A stretch of 64,000 bases of DNA, taken from assembly GCF_028275055.1 (NCBI RefSeq), contig NZ_JAQCNJ010000039.1, positions 1-64,000 on the forward strand, in the 5' to 3' direction. The stretch comes from Haloplanus sp. GTDB taxonomy: Archaea; Halobacteriota; Halobacteria; Halobacteriales; Haloferacaceae. Below, piece by piece: positions 52,923 through 62,717 of this stretch (the first letter of the stretch is position 1; every line of letters begins with the position of its first letter). Position numbers and translations under genes: made by a program. The notes beneath the pieces were generated by a model. The model did not search any database. It was given only the letters and a program-made list of their open reading frames with translations, and was not told the DNA's origin.

Positions 52923-54458
52923 CTACGCGTCGCCGAGTCCGACGACATCGAGGGCAACCCTCGAAACGAGATCAGCCGCGCGGTCGTACGGCGACGGGTC
53001 GTCGACCGCCGCGTCCGGCCGTTCGGTTCCGCCATACGCCGCGTCGACGACCGCCTCACGCGCCGGACGGTTCGCGAACAGGCCGTGGAGGTACGTCCCG
53101 AACACCTCGCCTCGGGTCGCCCCGAGTTCGGGCCCATCCCGGCCGTCGGGGGCAACGAAGGGCGTGTCGACCCGACCGACCGCTCGCGTTTCGCCGGCGT
53201 GGATCTCGTAGCCGTCGACTGTCGCCGAGACGCCGGCGAGCGGTCCACCGCCGTCGAGGGTCCACGTCGCCGGTTCGACCCGCTTGTCGGCCGAGAACCG
53301 GGTCACGACGGGGAGCAGTCCCAGTCCCGAAACCGCTTCGGCGTCGCCGGTGCCCTCGACCGACGCCCTTTCGATCCGCTCGCCGAGAAACTGGTAGCCG
53401 CCACAGAGCCCGACGACCGGCCCGTCGAACGTCCGAAGCCGTTCGCCGAGCCCCGCCTCGCTGGCGGCGCGCAGGTCGTCCACGGTGTTTTTTGTCCCCG
53501 GGAGAACCACCGCGTCGGCCGCTTGGCCTCCGGGACCGACGGTCCGAAGATCCGCGGAAAGTGGCGCGTACACGACGCGAACGCCGGGGACGCGAGCAAG
53601 CGGTTCGAGATCGGTCGCGTTCGAGAGGTGAGGAAGCCGCGGGACCGCGACCGTGGCCGTTCGCTCAGCGTCGACGCCGTCGTCGCCCCCGACGAGGCCG
53701 CGGTCGCCCCGCGCCGGCAGGGCGACGCTGTCCTCCTCGGGGAGCCCCGGATCGTCGTAGGGGAGAACCGCGAGGACGGGGACGCCCATCCGCTCCTCGA
53801 CGGCGTCGACCCCGTCCGCGAGCAGCGACCGGTCGCCGCGGAACTTCGTGATCACGACCCCCGCGACCCGTTCTCTGAGGTCGTCGGGGAGCAGGTCGAG
53901 GGTGCCGACGATGGCGGCGAAGACACCCCCCCGTTCGACGTCCGCGACGAGCACGATATCCGCGTCGGAGAGCCGCGCCGCCTCAACGTTCGAGAGGTCG
54001 CGGTGGTGGAGGTTGATCTCGGCGATCGACCCGGCCCCCTCGGCGACGACCACGTCGGCGTCGGCCGCGAGGCGGTCGTGAGCGGCCCGGACCGCGCCGC
54101 GGGCCTCGTCCCACCACTCCTCGTAGTAGGCGTCGGCGGCGACGTTCGCCCGGGCCTCGCCGTCGATCACGAGTTGGGACTCGCCGTCACCCCGCGGTTT
54201 CAACAGGACGGGGTTGTGGTCCGTCGTCGGCCGGACGCCGGCGGCGCGGGCCTGCGCGTACTGTGAGACACCGATTTCGCCGAACCCCTCGCCGTTGGCC
54301 TGCGGGACCGCGCGGGCGTTGTTCGACATGTTCTGGGCCTTGAACGGCGCGACGTCGTACCCCGCCTCGGCCAGACGACGACAGAGCCCCGCCGCGACCG
54401 TCGACTTGCCGACGTGACTCGCCGTTCCCGCGATCAGAAGGGTGCGGGCGTCGCTCAC
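52923..54458 (-). CDS. cbiP: adenosylcobyric acid synthase (glutamine-hydrolysing)
   Basis: A 511-residue enzyme that amidates four side chains of adenosylcobyrinate a,c-diamide. An N-terminal dethiobiotin-synthetase-like domain has [10 protein letters not shown] (residues 11-20), and the C-terminal glutaminase domain has the Cys352 nucleophile ([10 protein letters not shown]) and His458 (TYLHGLF). The GTG at 54458 overlaps the previous gene's stop by four bases (GTGA). It lies at the end of the cobalamin operon. The chosen start, [11 protein letters not shown], follows family practice. Confidence 0.92.
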   Translation of the reverse strand: MSDARTLLIAGTASHVGKSTVAAGLCRRLAEAGYDVAPFKAQNMSNNARAVPQANGEGFGEIGVSQYAQARAAGVRPTTDHNPVLLKPRGDGESQLVIDGEARANVAADAYYEEWWDEARGAVRAAHDRLAADADVVVAEGAGSIAEINLHHRDLSNVEAARLSDADIVLVADVERGGVFAAIVGTLDLLPDDLRERVAGVVITKFRGDRSLLADGVDAVEERMGVPVLAVLPYDDPGLPEEDSVALPARGDRGLVGGDDGVDAERTATVAVPRLPHLSNATDLEPLARVPGVRVVYAPLSADLRTVGPGGQAADAVVLPGTKNTVDDLRAASEAGLGERLRTFDGPVVGLCGGYQFLGERIERASVEGTGDAEAVSGLGLLPVVTRFSADKRVEPATWTLDGGGPLAGVSATVDGYEIHAGETRAVGRVDTPFVAPDGRDGPELGATRGEVFGTYLHGLFANRPAREAVVDAAYGGTERPDAAVDDPSPYDRAADLVSRVALDVVGLGDA

Positions 54459-56026
54459 GGCCACACCCGTCGTGACGCCGCCTCGGTTGCGTTCGGCCGG
54501 GCTGTGGCCGTGGTTGGCGTCGGCGTCGCGGTCGATCCCGCGGGGTCGGGGTCGGGACTTTTCCCCCCTCGATCGGCCCACGCCGGTCGCGTCACCGTCA
54601 CCGGCTCCGTCATCACCCGAATCGTCACAACCACCCGAACCGACGGCTCGCCGACCGGTCTCGACGCCCGCCGGATGGTCCGCACCAAGCCACGCTCGTC
54701 GACCCGGGCCTCGCCCGTCACGTTTCTCGATCCGGGCCATGGGTCACCGTCTATGCCGATCCGGACCTCCGCCCGGCCGTCACGGGTCTCGTGCCCGACG
54801 ACGCGGGACTCCTCGACACCGAGATACCAGCGGACGTACCGCTGCGACCGGTCGACGATACGGTTCGGGGTGGTCGTCTCCCGTGTCGTCACCCGGACGA
54901 ACTGGGCGCTTTCCGGTGTGTCGCGCCCCTCGATGGGCCGGACGTACAACGCCGTCCCGTTCGCGTACACGGACTCCTCCGCGACAAGCGGTGAGGCGTG
55001 CCCGACCGTGCCGACGACCCGGACGCTCGACCGGTAGTGATCGGACGACTCGACCGCGACACGCTCCTCGGCGACGCCGCGAAGCCGACCGTCGACGTAC
55101 TCCCGGTGAAGGATATGGATCCGGTAGGAACGCCCAGAGAGCGCCTCGGCGTGTGCGCCGGCGACCGAGACCGCACTCGTGACGCCCGCCGCATCGATTC
55201 CCGGCGGGAAGGGGGCCCGGCCTGTCCCGTCGTTCCCGGTGCCCGCCGCGTCCGTCCCGTCGCCGACGGCCGTCGTGTTCGCCCCGGTTGTGTCGGTGTC
55301 GGTGTCGGTACCAGCGGCACCCGCCGGTGCGAACGCCGGCCCGGCCGCCGCCGCGATGCTCCCGATCACGAGCGCCACCGCGGCCCCGACAAGAAGGGTG
55401 CGCCGGGACCACCGGCCGTCCCGCCTGCCGCCGGTCGGGTCGTCGTCTCCGTCGCTCCCGCCGGTCACAGACGGGCCGGCGTCGGCTCCGCCGGCCGGCC
55501 CTCCGCCCGCAACCGCCGTCTCCCGGGACGCCGTCTCCGTGCTGCCGGGCGCACCGCCGCCCACGTCCCCGTTCCCGTCCCCGTTCCCGTCCCCGTCGCC
55601 GTTCCCGTCGCCGGACACGTCCGTCCCGGCCGACGCGCAGTCGGGCGGTTGGTCCGCCGGCGCGGCCGTCACCCTTGAGCCGCCGTCACCGCCGCCAAAC
55701 CACGGATCGCCGGGGCCGCAGTCGCGGTCGAAAAAGCGCCGACACACCCGCTCCCGGCCGGCCGAATCGAGTGCATAAACCAGTAGCTCACGCAGTTCGG
55801 CGGCGGTCAGTGGGTCCCCGTTGTCCCGCGTCGCGACGGTGGCCTCGTCGGCCGTCGCCACGAACCGGTGTGGGTGGACGGATCCACCTCCCGGCGGCGT
55901 CGCCACCACCCTGTGGCCCTCCCGCGTCACCGCCCACCCGCGGGCCTCGTACACGGCGGCGATAAACGCCGCCCGTTCGTCCCGGGAGAGGGAGGCGAGG
56001 CGGTCGGCGAACGCGTCGCCGGTCAT
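54455..56026 (-). CDS. membrane protein, paralogue B of a pair around cbiP
   Basis: A 523-residue protein with the same layout as the gene at 51383: an N-terminal domain ([31 protein letters not shown]), a Gly/Asp/Asn repeat linker, one hydrophobic segment near residue 220, and a C-terminal [17 protein letters not shown] domain. It sits just before cbiP in one transcript. The Gly-Asn-Gly-Asp run is encoded by 12-base tandem repeats. Its function in cobalamin metabolism is unknown and its presence may be accidental. Confidence 0.65.
   Translation of the reverse strand: MTGDAFADRLASLSRDERAAFIAAVYEARGWAVTREGHRVVATPPGGGSVHPHRFVATADEATVATRDNGDPLTAAELRELLVYALDSAGRERVCRRFFDRDCGPGDPWFGGGDGGSRVTAAPADQPPDCASAGTDVSGDGNGDGDGNGDGNGDVGGGAPGSTETASRETAVAGGGPAGGADAGPSVTGGSDGDDDPTGGRRDGRWSRRTLLVGAAVALVIGSIAAAAGPAFAPAGAAGTDTDTDTTGANTTAVGDGTDAAGTGNDGTGRAPFPPGIDAAGVTSAVSVAGAHAEALSGRSYRIHILHREYVDGRLRGVAEERVAVESSDHYRSSVRVVGTVGHASPLVAEESVYANGTALYVRPIEGRDTPESAQFVRVTTRETTTPNRIVDRSQRYVRWYLGVEESRVVGHETRDGRAEVRIGIDGDPWPGSRNVTGEARVDERGLVRTIRRASRPVGEPSVRVVVTIRVMTEPVTVTRPAWADRGGKSPDPDPAGSTATPTPTTATARPNATEAASRRVWP
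55567..55608. repeat. 12-bp tandem repeat in a linker-coding region
   Basis: CCCCGTTCCCGT occurs twice exactly, followed by degenerate copies with CGTCGCC insertions. On the minus strand it encodes alternating Gly-Asn-Gly-Asp. Copy number is likely to vary by slippage, changing linker length without breaking the frame. Confidence 0.6.
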
Positions 56027-56075
56027 ACCCTCAGATACGGGCGGGCGCGCAAAACCCTTCGGTCGGCGGTCGGAC

Positions 56076-56711
56076 TCAGAACTCCGTCCCCTTTCGCGCC
56101 CGCTGGCCGGCGTCGATCGGGTGGCGCTCCTTCCGCACCTCGCTCACTAGGTCGGCCACGTCGGTCAGGTAGGACGGGTGTTCGTGGCCGCCGGTACAGA
56201 CGAGTTCCAGGTCGTCGGGTTTTCGCTCGACGAGGTCGACCACGTCCGCGGGGTCGATCAGGCCGCGGTTGGCGGCGTAGAGCACCTCGTCTAAGATCAG
56301 CATGTGGACGCCGTTCTCGGGATCACCGTCGAGATCGATGGGATCGGAGCGGTCGGCGTCCGCGGCGGCGTCGATCAGGTCGCGGGCCCGCTCCAACCCG
56401 CCTTTCGCCTTTGCGGCGTGGTCGTCGTCGTCGCTCCCGTCTGCGAAGCCGTGCCAGCCGTAGTGACCGGTGTGTTCGTAACTGAACCCGGCCACCTGCT
56501 CGATGGCGGCGTACTCGCCACGGACGTCCTCGACGCTCGCCGCGCCGCCTTTCATGAACTGGAGGAGGTGGACCCGGTAGCCGTGGCCGGCGGCCCGAAA
56601 CCCCATCCCGAGGGCGGCGGTGGTCTTTCCCTTCCCGTTACCCCACCACACCTGCACGAGGCCGAACTCCTCGGGGACACGCCCCTCGACCGGCCGTGGA
56701 GTGTCGCTCAT
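56076..56711 (-). CDS. cobA: corrinoid adenosyltransferase (CobA/BtuR type)
   Basis: A 211-residue enzyme that transfers the adenosyl group from ATP to cob(I)alamin precursors. GNGKGKTTAALG (residues 24-35) is its P-loop, and LQFMKGG, HTGHYGW and LILDEVLYAANRGLI are the usual CobA family motifs. The ATG at 56711 (MSDTPRP) is preferred; a start at 56741 would overlap the cbiZ stop by four bases and adds ten residues. The enzyme acts on both salvaged and newly made corrinoids. Confidence 0.9.
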   Translation of the reverse strand: MSDTPRPVEGRVPEEFGLVQVWWGNGKGKTTAALGMGFRAAGHGYRVHLLQFMKGGAASVEDVRGEYAAIEQVAGFSYEHTGHYGWHGFADGSDDDDHAAKAKGGLERARDLIDAAADADRSDPIDLDGDPENGVHMLILDEVLYAANRGLIDPADVVDLVERKPDDLELVCTGGHEHPSYLTDVADLVSEVRKERHPIDAGQRARKGTEF

Positions 56712-56737
56712 CGTCCCGATTCGGCTCGGAGCGGTAT

Positions 56738-57478
56738 TCAATGGTCCGGTGTGAGCGCCGAGGTGGCCGCCCGGTCGTCGGTGACGACGCCCGCGCCGGC
56801 CCGCGCGTTCGCCGCGGCGTCGATTCCCTCGTCGCCGTACCGCGACGCCAGCCCCGCGACGAGGGCGTCGCGAACGCAGGCGCGGGCGGCCCCCCCAACG
56901 TCGGTCGCGCTCCCCGAAAACCGGACCGGCTCGCCGGCCGGGTCACAGGCCGCGACGACCGCGTCGGTCGTTGTCCCTGGGACACCGGTCAGTGCGAGCA
57001 ACGTCGCCGCCTTTGCCTCCGCGGCGACCGTCAGCAGGTTCGCCAGCGCACCCGACGGCAGCGCCCGCGTCGTCCCGACGACCACGTTGACCGTGCCGGC
57101 GTAGGAGGCACCACCGCCGTCGTTGTCGCCGCCGCTCCCCGTCCACCCACTGACGGGAAGCGCCGCGGGGTTCGACACGCCGGCCGTGACGACCGCTTCG
57201 ACGGAACCGAGTCGCGCCCGCCGGGCGTGGTGTTGTTCGACGCCGGTCAACAACGCCGGGCCGCGGGCGTCGGGATCGAACCCCGCCTCGGTGAGTCGGT
57301 CGGCGACGTACGCGTCGAGGTCCGTTCGGGACCAACCTTCCGGGACGGTGCAGTTGTAGGCCGCCGGCGCGACGCTTTTCCCGCCGTCGAACCCCGTCGA
57401 GAGCCACCGCGTGCCCGGGCGACCGAGGCGACAGACGCCCGCCCGCACCTCGGCGTCGAAGACCGGAGTCGCGGTCAT
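56738..57478 (-). CDS. cbiZ: adenosylcobinamide amidohydrolase
   Basis: A 246-residue enzyme of archaeal cobinamide salvage that cuts off the aminopropanol side chain to give adenosylcobyric acid, which then re-enters synthesis at CbiB. STGFDGGKSVAPAAYNCTVP near the N-terminus and AGVSNPAALP and GTVNVVVGTTRALPSGALAN are family motifs. The ATG at 57478 overlaps the cobD stop (ATGA). The gene is frequently used by haloarchaea in place of CobU-type salvage. Confidence 0.9.
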   Translation of the reverse strand: MTATPVFDAEVRAGVCRLGRPGTRWLSTGFDGGKSVAPAAYNCTVPEGWSRTDLDAYVADRLTEAGFDPDARGPALLTGVEQHHARRARLGSVEAVVTAGVSNPAALPVSGWTGSGGDNDGGGASYAGTVNVVVGTTRALPSGALANLLTVAAEAKAATLLALTGVPGTTTDAVVAACDPAGEPVRFSGSATDVGGAARACVRDALVAGLASRYGDEGIDAAANARAGAGVVTDDRAATSALTPDH

Positions 57479-58473
57479 AGGTCCAACAGCGCGTCGAGGA
57501 GGCGGTCGTTCTCCGCCGGGCGGCGCACGGCGACCCGGACGTGGTCGTCGAGCCCCCGGAACGTGGTGGCGTCGCGGACCGCGATGCCCGCCCGCCGGAC
57601 GTCGGCGACGAGGGCTTTTACCTCCATCTCGGTCTCCAACAGTAGAAACGGCGCCTCGGAGGGATAGACGTCGAACGGCCCGTCGAGAGCGTCGCGCATG
57701 CGGTGGCGCTCGCGCCGGACCCTCTCCCGCGTCTCGGCGACGAACGTTGTCTGCCGGAGACAGTAGGTCCCCACCGCGGCGGCGGGCGCGGATAGCCCCC
57801 ACGCCGGTCGTGCGGTGTCGAGACGGTCGCGCAGGCCGTCGGTCGCGGCCGCAAACCCCATCCGGAGCCCCGGAAGGCCGAACATCTTCGTCAGCGACCG
57901 CACGACGACGACGCCGGGTTCGCCCGCGAGCGTCGGCCGGTCGGTGAAATCGAGAAAGGCCTCGTCGACGACGAGGAGGGTGTCGGCGGCCCGACACGCC
58001 TCGGCGTACGACACGAGGTCGGCTCGTGGGTACGCGTCGCCTGTCGGGTTGTTTGGGTTGCAGACAACGACGGCCTCGTACCCCGCCGGATCGGTTTCGA
58101 GGAGGCGGTCGTGGTCGACGAACGTCGGTTCCGCCCCTTGGAGACCGACCTCGCGAGCGTACTCGCCGAAGCTCGGCTTCGGGAGGAGAACGCCGTCGCC
58201 GGTGTCAAGCGTCACCTCGAAGGCGAGACGGAGCGCGCCGATGCCGCCGGCCGTCGGCACGACCGACTGCGGCTCACACCCCAGATACTCGCCGGCTGCG
58301 ACACAGTACTCGGGGTAGTCGTCGTCGGGATACCGCGTGGCAGCCAGGTCGGCGGCGTCGGCGACGCCGTTCGGTCGTTCGGGATTCGTGTTGGCGCTGA
58401 AATCGAGCACCGAGGGATCAGACGCCCCCCCGTGGGGGATGCGGTTCACCTCGGGAACGGCGTCAGGGTCCAT
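57475..58473 (-). CDS. cobD: L-threonine-O-3-phosphate decarboxylase
   Basis: A 332-residue fold-type I PLP enzyme that makes (R)-1-aminopropan-2-ol phosphate, the linker of cobalamin. It is similar to histidinol-phosphate aminotransferase. The PLP lysine is Lys196 ([13 protein letters not shown]), with [12 protein letters not shown] for the phosphate region and VDEAFLDF earlier. Overlap with cobT (11 bases) and cbiZ (4 bases) places it in the operon and favours CobD over HisC. Confidence 0.88.
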   Translation of the reverse strand: MDPDAVPEVNRIPHGGASDPSVLDFSANTNPERPNGVADAADLAATRYPDDDYPEYCVAAGEYLGCEPQSVVPTAGGIGALRLAFEVTLDTGDGVLLPKPSFGEYAREVGLQGAEPTFVDHDRLLETDPAGYEAVVVCNPNNPTGDAYPRADLVSYAEACRAADTLLVVDEAFLDFTDRPTLAGEPGVVVVRSLTKMFGLPGLRMGFAAATDGLRDRLDTARPAWGLSAPAAAVGTYCLRQTTFVAETRERVRRERHRMRDALDGPFDVYPSEAPFLLLETEMEVKALVADVRRAGIAVRDATTFRGLDDHVRVAVRRPAENDRLLDALLDL

Positions 58474-59452
58474 CGGCAGAGCCCACGCGTTCTACCACCT
58501 CAAGCGTTCCGTCCCCGAGGCCGTCGAGAACGCCGGCCCGTTCCGCGAGCAGGAGCGCACCACCCATCCCCGCACCCTCCTTGGCTTCGCCGGCGGCGTA
58601 CCGCGAGAGGGTGTCGGCCCGCTTCTCGAATCCGGGGTCGGTGACGACCGCCTTGCAGTCGAGAGCGGCCGCTACACCCCGAACATCGGCGTTCCCGGCG
58701 ACGTACGTCGTCGACGCGACCGTCAGGGGGTTGGCGACGCCCGCGTGGCGAACCAGTGCGGCGGCGGCGAGCATCTGTGTCCCGCCGCCGAGCACCACGT
58801 CCGTCCCCGATTCGAGCGCGCCGGCGGCCAGTCCGCCCACGACCGCGAGCACCGGGTCGCCAAGAAAACGGACGGCGAGTTCCGGCCGGTAGGCCGCCCC
58901 GCCGGGGTCGAGGTCGCTTGCGGTGAACGCCGCCGTGACGACCTCCCGTTTCAGGTCGACCGGGTTCTCCGGCAGCGACGATGAGGTGTCGATATCGACG
59001 CCGAGGGCCCGGCAGACCCCGAGAGCCGTCGTCGTCCCGCCGGGGATCGTCTCGCCGATCACGAGTTCGTCGTCGGGGAGGTCCCGCCCGAACTCGCGGG
59101 CGGCAACCCACGCCCCCGGCGCGGTCGGCACGGGGTCGGCCTCGCGGATGTCACGGCCCGGTTTCGCGCCAACGTCCACCGTCGCCGCCCCGGTCGGTTC
59201 GGCGAGACCGGCGTCGACGACGAGCGTCTCGAAGCCAACCCGCTCCTGGACCGCGCGGGTGACCGCCGCAGGTGTCGGACACCCTGTCGGACTCACGGGG
59301 ACGACCGGCGAACGAACCAACCGGCCGTACTCGATCAGTTCGGCGTCCGCGCTCGGGGTGTGGGCCATGGCCTTGCGGTCGGCCCCGGCGGCGCTGATCC
59401 CGTCGATCCGGGCCGTCTCGGTCGTGCCCGCGACGAGAACGAACCGGGTCAC
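58463..59452 (-). CDS. cobT: nicotinate-nucleotide--dimethylbenzimidazole phosphoribosyltransferase-like
   Basis: A 329-residue protein of the archaeal CobT group. It makes alpha-ribazole phosphate from a base and nicotinate mononucleotide. Family motifs are [33 protein letters not shown] and [16 protein letters not shown]. The start is GTG 59452, overlapping cobY by four bases. The archaeal type (UPF0284) differs from bacterial CobT and its base specificity is not known here. Confidence 0.85.
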   Translation of the reverse strand: MTRFVLVAGTTETARIDGISAAGADRKAMAHTPSADAELIEYGRLVRSPVVPVSPTGCPTPAAVTRAVQERVGFETLVVDAGLAEPTGAATVDVGAKPGRDIREADPVPTAPGAWVAAREFGRDLPDDELVIGETIPGGTTTALGVCRALGVDIDTSSSLPENPVDLKREVVTAAFTASDLDPGGAAYRPELAVRFLGDPVLAVVGGLAAGALESGTDVVLGGGTQMLAAAALVRHAGVANPLTVASTTYVAGNADVRGVAAALDCKAVVTDPGFEKRADTLSRYAAGEAKEGAGMGGALLLAERAGVLDGLGDGTLEVVERVGSADGP

Positions 59453-60015
59453 GCGAGCGCCTCCGCGACCTGCAGATCGGACGGACGATTCACGTTCACC
59501 GCGAGTCGTGGGTCCTCGACAACGTGTATCTCGTCGCCGGCTCCGTCGACGACGTTGCAGCCGGTCGGGGCGAGGGTCCGTCCCTCGCGGTCGAGCGTCG
59601 TGTCGACGCTCACGCCGAGCCGGCGTTTCAGCGCGACCGGGACCGCCGCCGTGAGCGAGTCGTCGTCCGTCGCTCCATGTCCGTCGAGAACGATGTCGAC
59701 AACCGGCGCGGCGAGCAAAGGTAGGTCGGCGGCGACGGTCAGCGCCGGCCGGCCGACACGGTCCAACGCGGCGGTCAGATCGGCGACGTACCCCTCGCCG
59801 GACGTCTCGACGACGGGCACGCCGGCCGCCCGGAGGTGGTCGCGTGTCGCCGGGGTGTGCGGTGAAACGACCGCGTGGACGGCTCCGACCCGACTCGCGT
59901 CGAGAGCGGCACGAACCCGGTCGACCATGGGGACGTCACCCACCGCGACGAGTGGCTTCTCCACCTCGGCGTCGAGTCTGGTTCCTCGCCCGCCACACAT
60001 CACCAGAGCGTCCAT
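59449..60015 (-). CDS. cobY: adenosylcobinamide-phosphate guanylyltransferase
   Basis: A 188-residue nucleotidyltransferase that adds GMP to adenosylcobinamide phosphate, replacing CobU in archaea. The MobA-like N-terminus [23 protein letters not shown] has the G-G-x-G-T-R nucleotide loop and the conserved KPL. It overlaps cobS by 16 bases and cobT by four. No kinase partner is needed because the archaeal CbiB can use phosphorylated aminopropanol. Confidence 0.9.
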   Translation of the reverse strand: MDALVMCGGRGTRLDAEVEKPLVAVGDVPMVDRVRAALDASRVGAVHAVVSPHTPATRDHLRAAGVPVVETSGEGYVADLTAALDRVGRPALTVAADLPLLAAPVVDIVLDGHGATDDDSLTAAVPVALKRRLGVSVDTTLDREGRTLAPTGCNVVDGAGDEIHVVEDPRLAVNVNRPSDLQVAEALA

Positions 60016-60749
60016 GTGACCACCCCCGCGTGGAGCGCGGCGATCCGCCCGAGTTCGTTCGCCGCGCCGAGGGTATCACCCGTAACGCCCCCGAACGCCC
60101 GCGTCGCCCACCGACCGACGAGGACGGCGACCGCCGGCCCGGTGAGCAGCGTCACGGCGAGTGCCGGCGCGGCGCCGGTCGGCGCGGCGAGCGCTACGGG
60201 AAGGGCGGCGGCGACGACCGGGAGAAGCGATGCAGGCCCGACCTCGCCGACGACGGCCGACCCCAGCCCCTCGTGGCCGGGCGTGCCAAGCGCCGCAAGC
60301 CCCGCCATCCCCGTCTTGGCGCTCACCTCCGCCGCGAGAACGAGGCGGATGGCGGCCCGTGGGCCCGCGCCGGCGACCCCGAGACCGGCGAGTGTGAGGG
60401 CAACGAGTGCCACCCCGACCGCGAGCGCCCCGCCGACACCGACTCCCGGATCCTCCAACGCCTCGCGCCGGTCGACCGCCGTCCCGTGGACCGCGGCGGC
60501 GTCGCCCAGATCAGCCAGCCCGTCGACGTGTGTGATGCCGGTGACGAGATACAGTGTCGCGAGATAACACGTCACGACCGTCGGTACGGGCACTGGGAGG
60601 GTGTGAGGGAGTGCGGCGAGAACGCCGACGACGTACCCGGCGACGACAAAGGCGACCGGCGTCCGTCGGAAGGCGTTCCACGCCCGTTCACCGCCGCCGA
60701 CGGGGAGCCGCGTCAGAAAGGCAAGCGCCCCCCGAACCGCGGTCAACAC
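60000..60749 (-). CDS. cobS: adenosylcobinamide-GDP ribazoletransferase
   Basis: A 249-residue membrane enzyme that joins adenosylcobinamide-GDP and alpha-ribazole (phosphate). The GTG at 60749 (LTAVRGALAFLTRLPVGG) overlaps the cbiB stop. GITHVDGLADLGDA and DRREALEDPGVG carry the conserved Asp residues of the active site, and about seven membrane helices follow. It completes the nucleotide loop of cobalamin. Confidence 0.9.
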   Translation of the reverse strand: MLTAVRGALAFLTRLPVGGGERAWNAFRRTPVAFVVAGYVVGVLAALPHTLPVPVPTVVTCYLATLYLVTGITHVDGLADLGDAAAVHGTAVDRREALEDPGVGVGGALAVGVALVALTLAGLGVAGAGPRAAIRLVLAAEVSAKTGMAGLAALGTPGHEGLGSAVVGEVGPASLLPVVAAALPVALAAPTGAAPALAVTLLTGPAVAVLVGRWATRAFGGVTGDTLGAANELGRIAALHAGVVTWTLW

Positions 60750-61645
60750 GCCGCGATCACCCCCGCCGCGGCCAGCCCGAACGCCAGCCACCCGGCCCGG
60801 GAGACGACAGTGATCCCCCGGTCGGCATCGGCCCGCGTCGGCAGGTCGGGCCCCCCGTCGAGCACGTAGGCCCCGGGCTTTCCCAACCGCACCCCCAGCC
60901 CGGCCGCGAGCGTCGCCATGGGCCACCCGGAGTTCGGCGACGACGGCTCGTGGGCGGCCCGCCGTGCGCGAACCACCGCGCCGGGCTTGCCTCCGGAGAC
61001 GGCAAGCAGGCACGCGCTCACGCGGGCGGGCAACCACATGATGAGATCATCGAGGCGTGCGGGGGCCCAGCCCATCGGCTCCGACCGGTAGCCAAAGATC
61101 GAATCCAGCGTGTTGACTGTCTTGATCGCCGCGGCCGCGGCCGCGCCCGCCGCGACCGAGACGGGCGCGAGAAGGGCGAACCCGGCGAGCGGCGCGACGA
61201 GGCCGTCGGCAAGGTTCTCGGCGGCGCTCTCGACGGCCGCGCTCCGAACCTCGCCGCCGGACAGATCGGTCGCGTCCCGCCCTGCAAGCGAGCGGAGACG
61301 CTCCCGGGCGGCCGGAAGGTCCGCCTCGCTCGCGGCGACGACGGCCCACGCCTCGTCGACGAGCATCCGCCGACTGGTCGAGACGAAACAGACGAGGCCG
61401 GCGACGACGGCCCCCCCGACCGGTGACGCCGCGGCGACGACGGCGACGACCCCGGCGGCGACGGCGGCGACGAAAAGCGGGACCGAGAGCGCCGCGACGA
61501 CGCCGGCGAACCGGGGATATCTCCACGCGCGGTCGAGCGTGCCGATCCCTCGGCCCAGCCACGCTACGGGGTGGAGCTTCGTCGGCGGTTCGGCGACCAG
61601 TCGGTCGAGTCCGGCCGCGAGAACGACGGCGACAACGGGTGTCAC
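60743..61645 (-). CDS. cbiB: adenosylcobinamide-phosphate synthase
   Basis: A 300-residue membrane protein that attaches aminopropanol phosphate to adenosylcobyric acid. ESAAENLADGLVAPL, KTVNTLDSIFGYRS, GWAPARLDDLIMWLPAR and SPNSGWPMATLAAGLGV are the CbiB signature blocks. It begins with GTG 61645 overlapping the HAD-protein stop (GTGA). It uses the CobD product. Confidence 0.92.
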   Translation of the reverse strand: MTPVVAVVLAAGLDRLVAEPPTKLHPVAWLGRGIGTLDRAWRYPRFAGVVAALSVPLFVAAVAAGVVAVVAAASPVGGAVVAGLVCFVSTSRRMLVDEAWAVVAASEADLPAARERLRSLAGRDATDLSGGEVRSAAVESAAENLADGLVAPLAGFALLAPVSVAAGAAAAAAIKTVNTLDSIFGYRSEPMGWAPARLDDLIMWLPARVSACLLAVSGGKPGAVVRARRAAHEPSSPNSGWPMATLAAGLGVRLGKPGAYVLDGGPDLPTRADADRGITVVSRAGWLAFGLAAAGVIAAC

Positions 61646-62265
61646 GAGTCGACCTCCAACCGGTCACTCAAGACGGCTAAGGGGGTTTCGGTCACGTCGA
61701 CGAACCGGCCGCCGAGGGACTCGATCCCGCCGTCGGCCGTCGGATCGTCACCGACGTGGATCAGCGCCGAGGGCTCGACACCGAGGCCGGCGGCGACCGT
61801 CTCGAAGGGGCGCGGATGGGGCTTGCGGAAGCCACAGGCGGCGCTCGTGACAACGGTGTCGAACGCCCCTCTGAGGTCGGCACGGACGAGGGTTCGGGGG
61901 ACGAGTTCCGGCACGCTACAGTTCGAACACAGACCCACGGGACCGCGGTCACGCGCGGCGGCGAGGGCGGCCTCGACCCCGTCCGTGCGTCTCACATCGG
62001 GATCGAACGCGGCGACGACGGCGTGTCTGACGACGGTGTCGGACGCCGCAACGCCGCGGCTCCGGAGCGCGGCGGCGGCGTGTGCCGGGAGCGGTAGCTC
62101 CGCGCCGTCGGGCGTGTCGAGATGAGGGGTTCGGTACGCCGTCGCCCATCCCTCGGGGACGGCGACGCCGCGGTCACGAAGCTCTCCGGCGACGGCGGCG
62201 GCCGGGTCGTCCGGCGTCGACGCCGTCACGAGCGTCCCAAACAGGTCGAAGGAGACGGCGGTCAC
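61642..62265 (-). CDS. HAD-superfamily phosphatase of the cobalamin operon
   Basis: A 207-residue haloacid-dehalogenase-type hydrolase, first gene of the operon. Motif I is FDLFGTLVT, motif II is CSNCSVPE, motif III is FRKPHPRPFE with the conserved Lys, and motif IV is IHVGDDPTADGG. Asp residues for phosphoryl transfer are in place. The start is GTG 62265. No recognised alpha-ribazole-phosphate phosphatase is seen in the operon, so this enzyme is a reasonable candidate for that step. That is inference from context. Confidence 0.75.
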   Translation of the reverse strand: MTAVSFDLFGTLVTASTPDDPAAAVAGELRDRGVAVPEGWATAYRTPHLDTPDGAELPLPAHAAAALRSRGVAASDTVVRHAVVAAFDPDVRRTDGVEAALAAARDRGPVGLCSNCSVPELVPRTLVRADLRGAFDTVVTSAACGFRKPHPRPFETVAAGLGVEPSALIHVGDDPTADGGIESLGGRFVDVTETPLAVLSDRLEVDS

Positions 62266-62496
62266 GGGTTGGTGGAGGGTCGGTGTGGAGACACTTCACC
62301 GTCGCGGTCGATACGGTTCGTCCGACCGCACACATAGGATGGGGGCGACGCTGGCTGTGGCGTGGCCGCCGTCCGACTGTTCGCGCTTACCGCGCCCGCC
62401 AACGCCGCCGACCGGTTCCCGGCCGGGCGCACACTCGCCGCGTCACCGCAGGGCTGGACTTCCCCGGCGCCGACGGTGTCGACGCCGATGCCGTCT

Positions 62497-62515
62497 ACAC
62501 TGAACCGTTCAGTGT
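62497..62515. promoter_or_regulatory. 9-bp perfect inverted repeat in an otherwise empty 450-base region
   Basis: ACACTGAAC, C, GTTCAGTGT: two perfect arms around a single base. It lies between the cobalamin operon (which starts at 62265, running left) and cdrL (62718, running right). The rest of 62266-62717 shows no gene; open frames there have a non-haloarchaeal, Arg-rich composition. The site could be an operator for either operon. Confidence 0.4.
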
Positions 62516-62717
62516 GTGAACACCGACGTGATACGAACCTCGTTTTCAGGCGGCGCATGGTCCGGGACGCCGACGCCGCGTGCGGACTCATCGGTCGGCC
62601 GTTCGGCGGCCGAACGCATCCGCTCGACACGGAGCGACGACGCCTCGCCGATGGCGACAGACAGACGTCAGACACGCACGAAGGTTTGATATAAGAGGCG
62701 AACGTGGATGACAAACG

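Noticed and set aside
51383-56026. The flanking inverted paralogues as ends of a transposable element carrying cbiP
   Set aside because: They are full-length protein-coding genes with different flanks, no terminal inverted repeats or target duplications are seen, and no transposase motif is present.
57475-58473. Annotation as histidinol-phosphate aminotransferase (HisC)
   Set aside because: The fold is shared, but overlaps with cbiZ and cobT and the absence of other his genes favour CobD.
62362-62694. A 110-residue plus-strand open frame between the cobalamin and cdr operons
   Set aside because: Composition is Arg/Thr/Pro-rich without the acidic bias of real genes here, and it has no promoter element. 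It also covers the palindrome at 62497.
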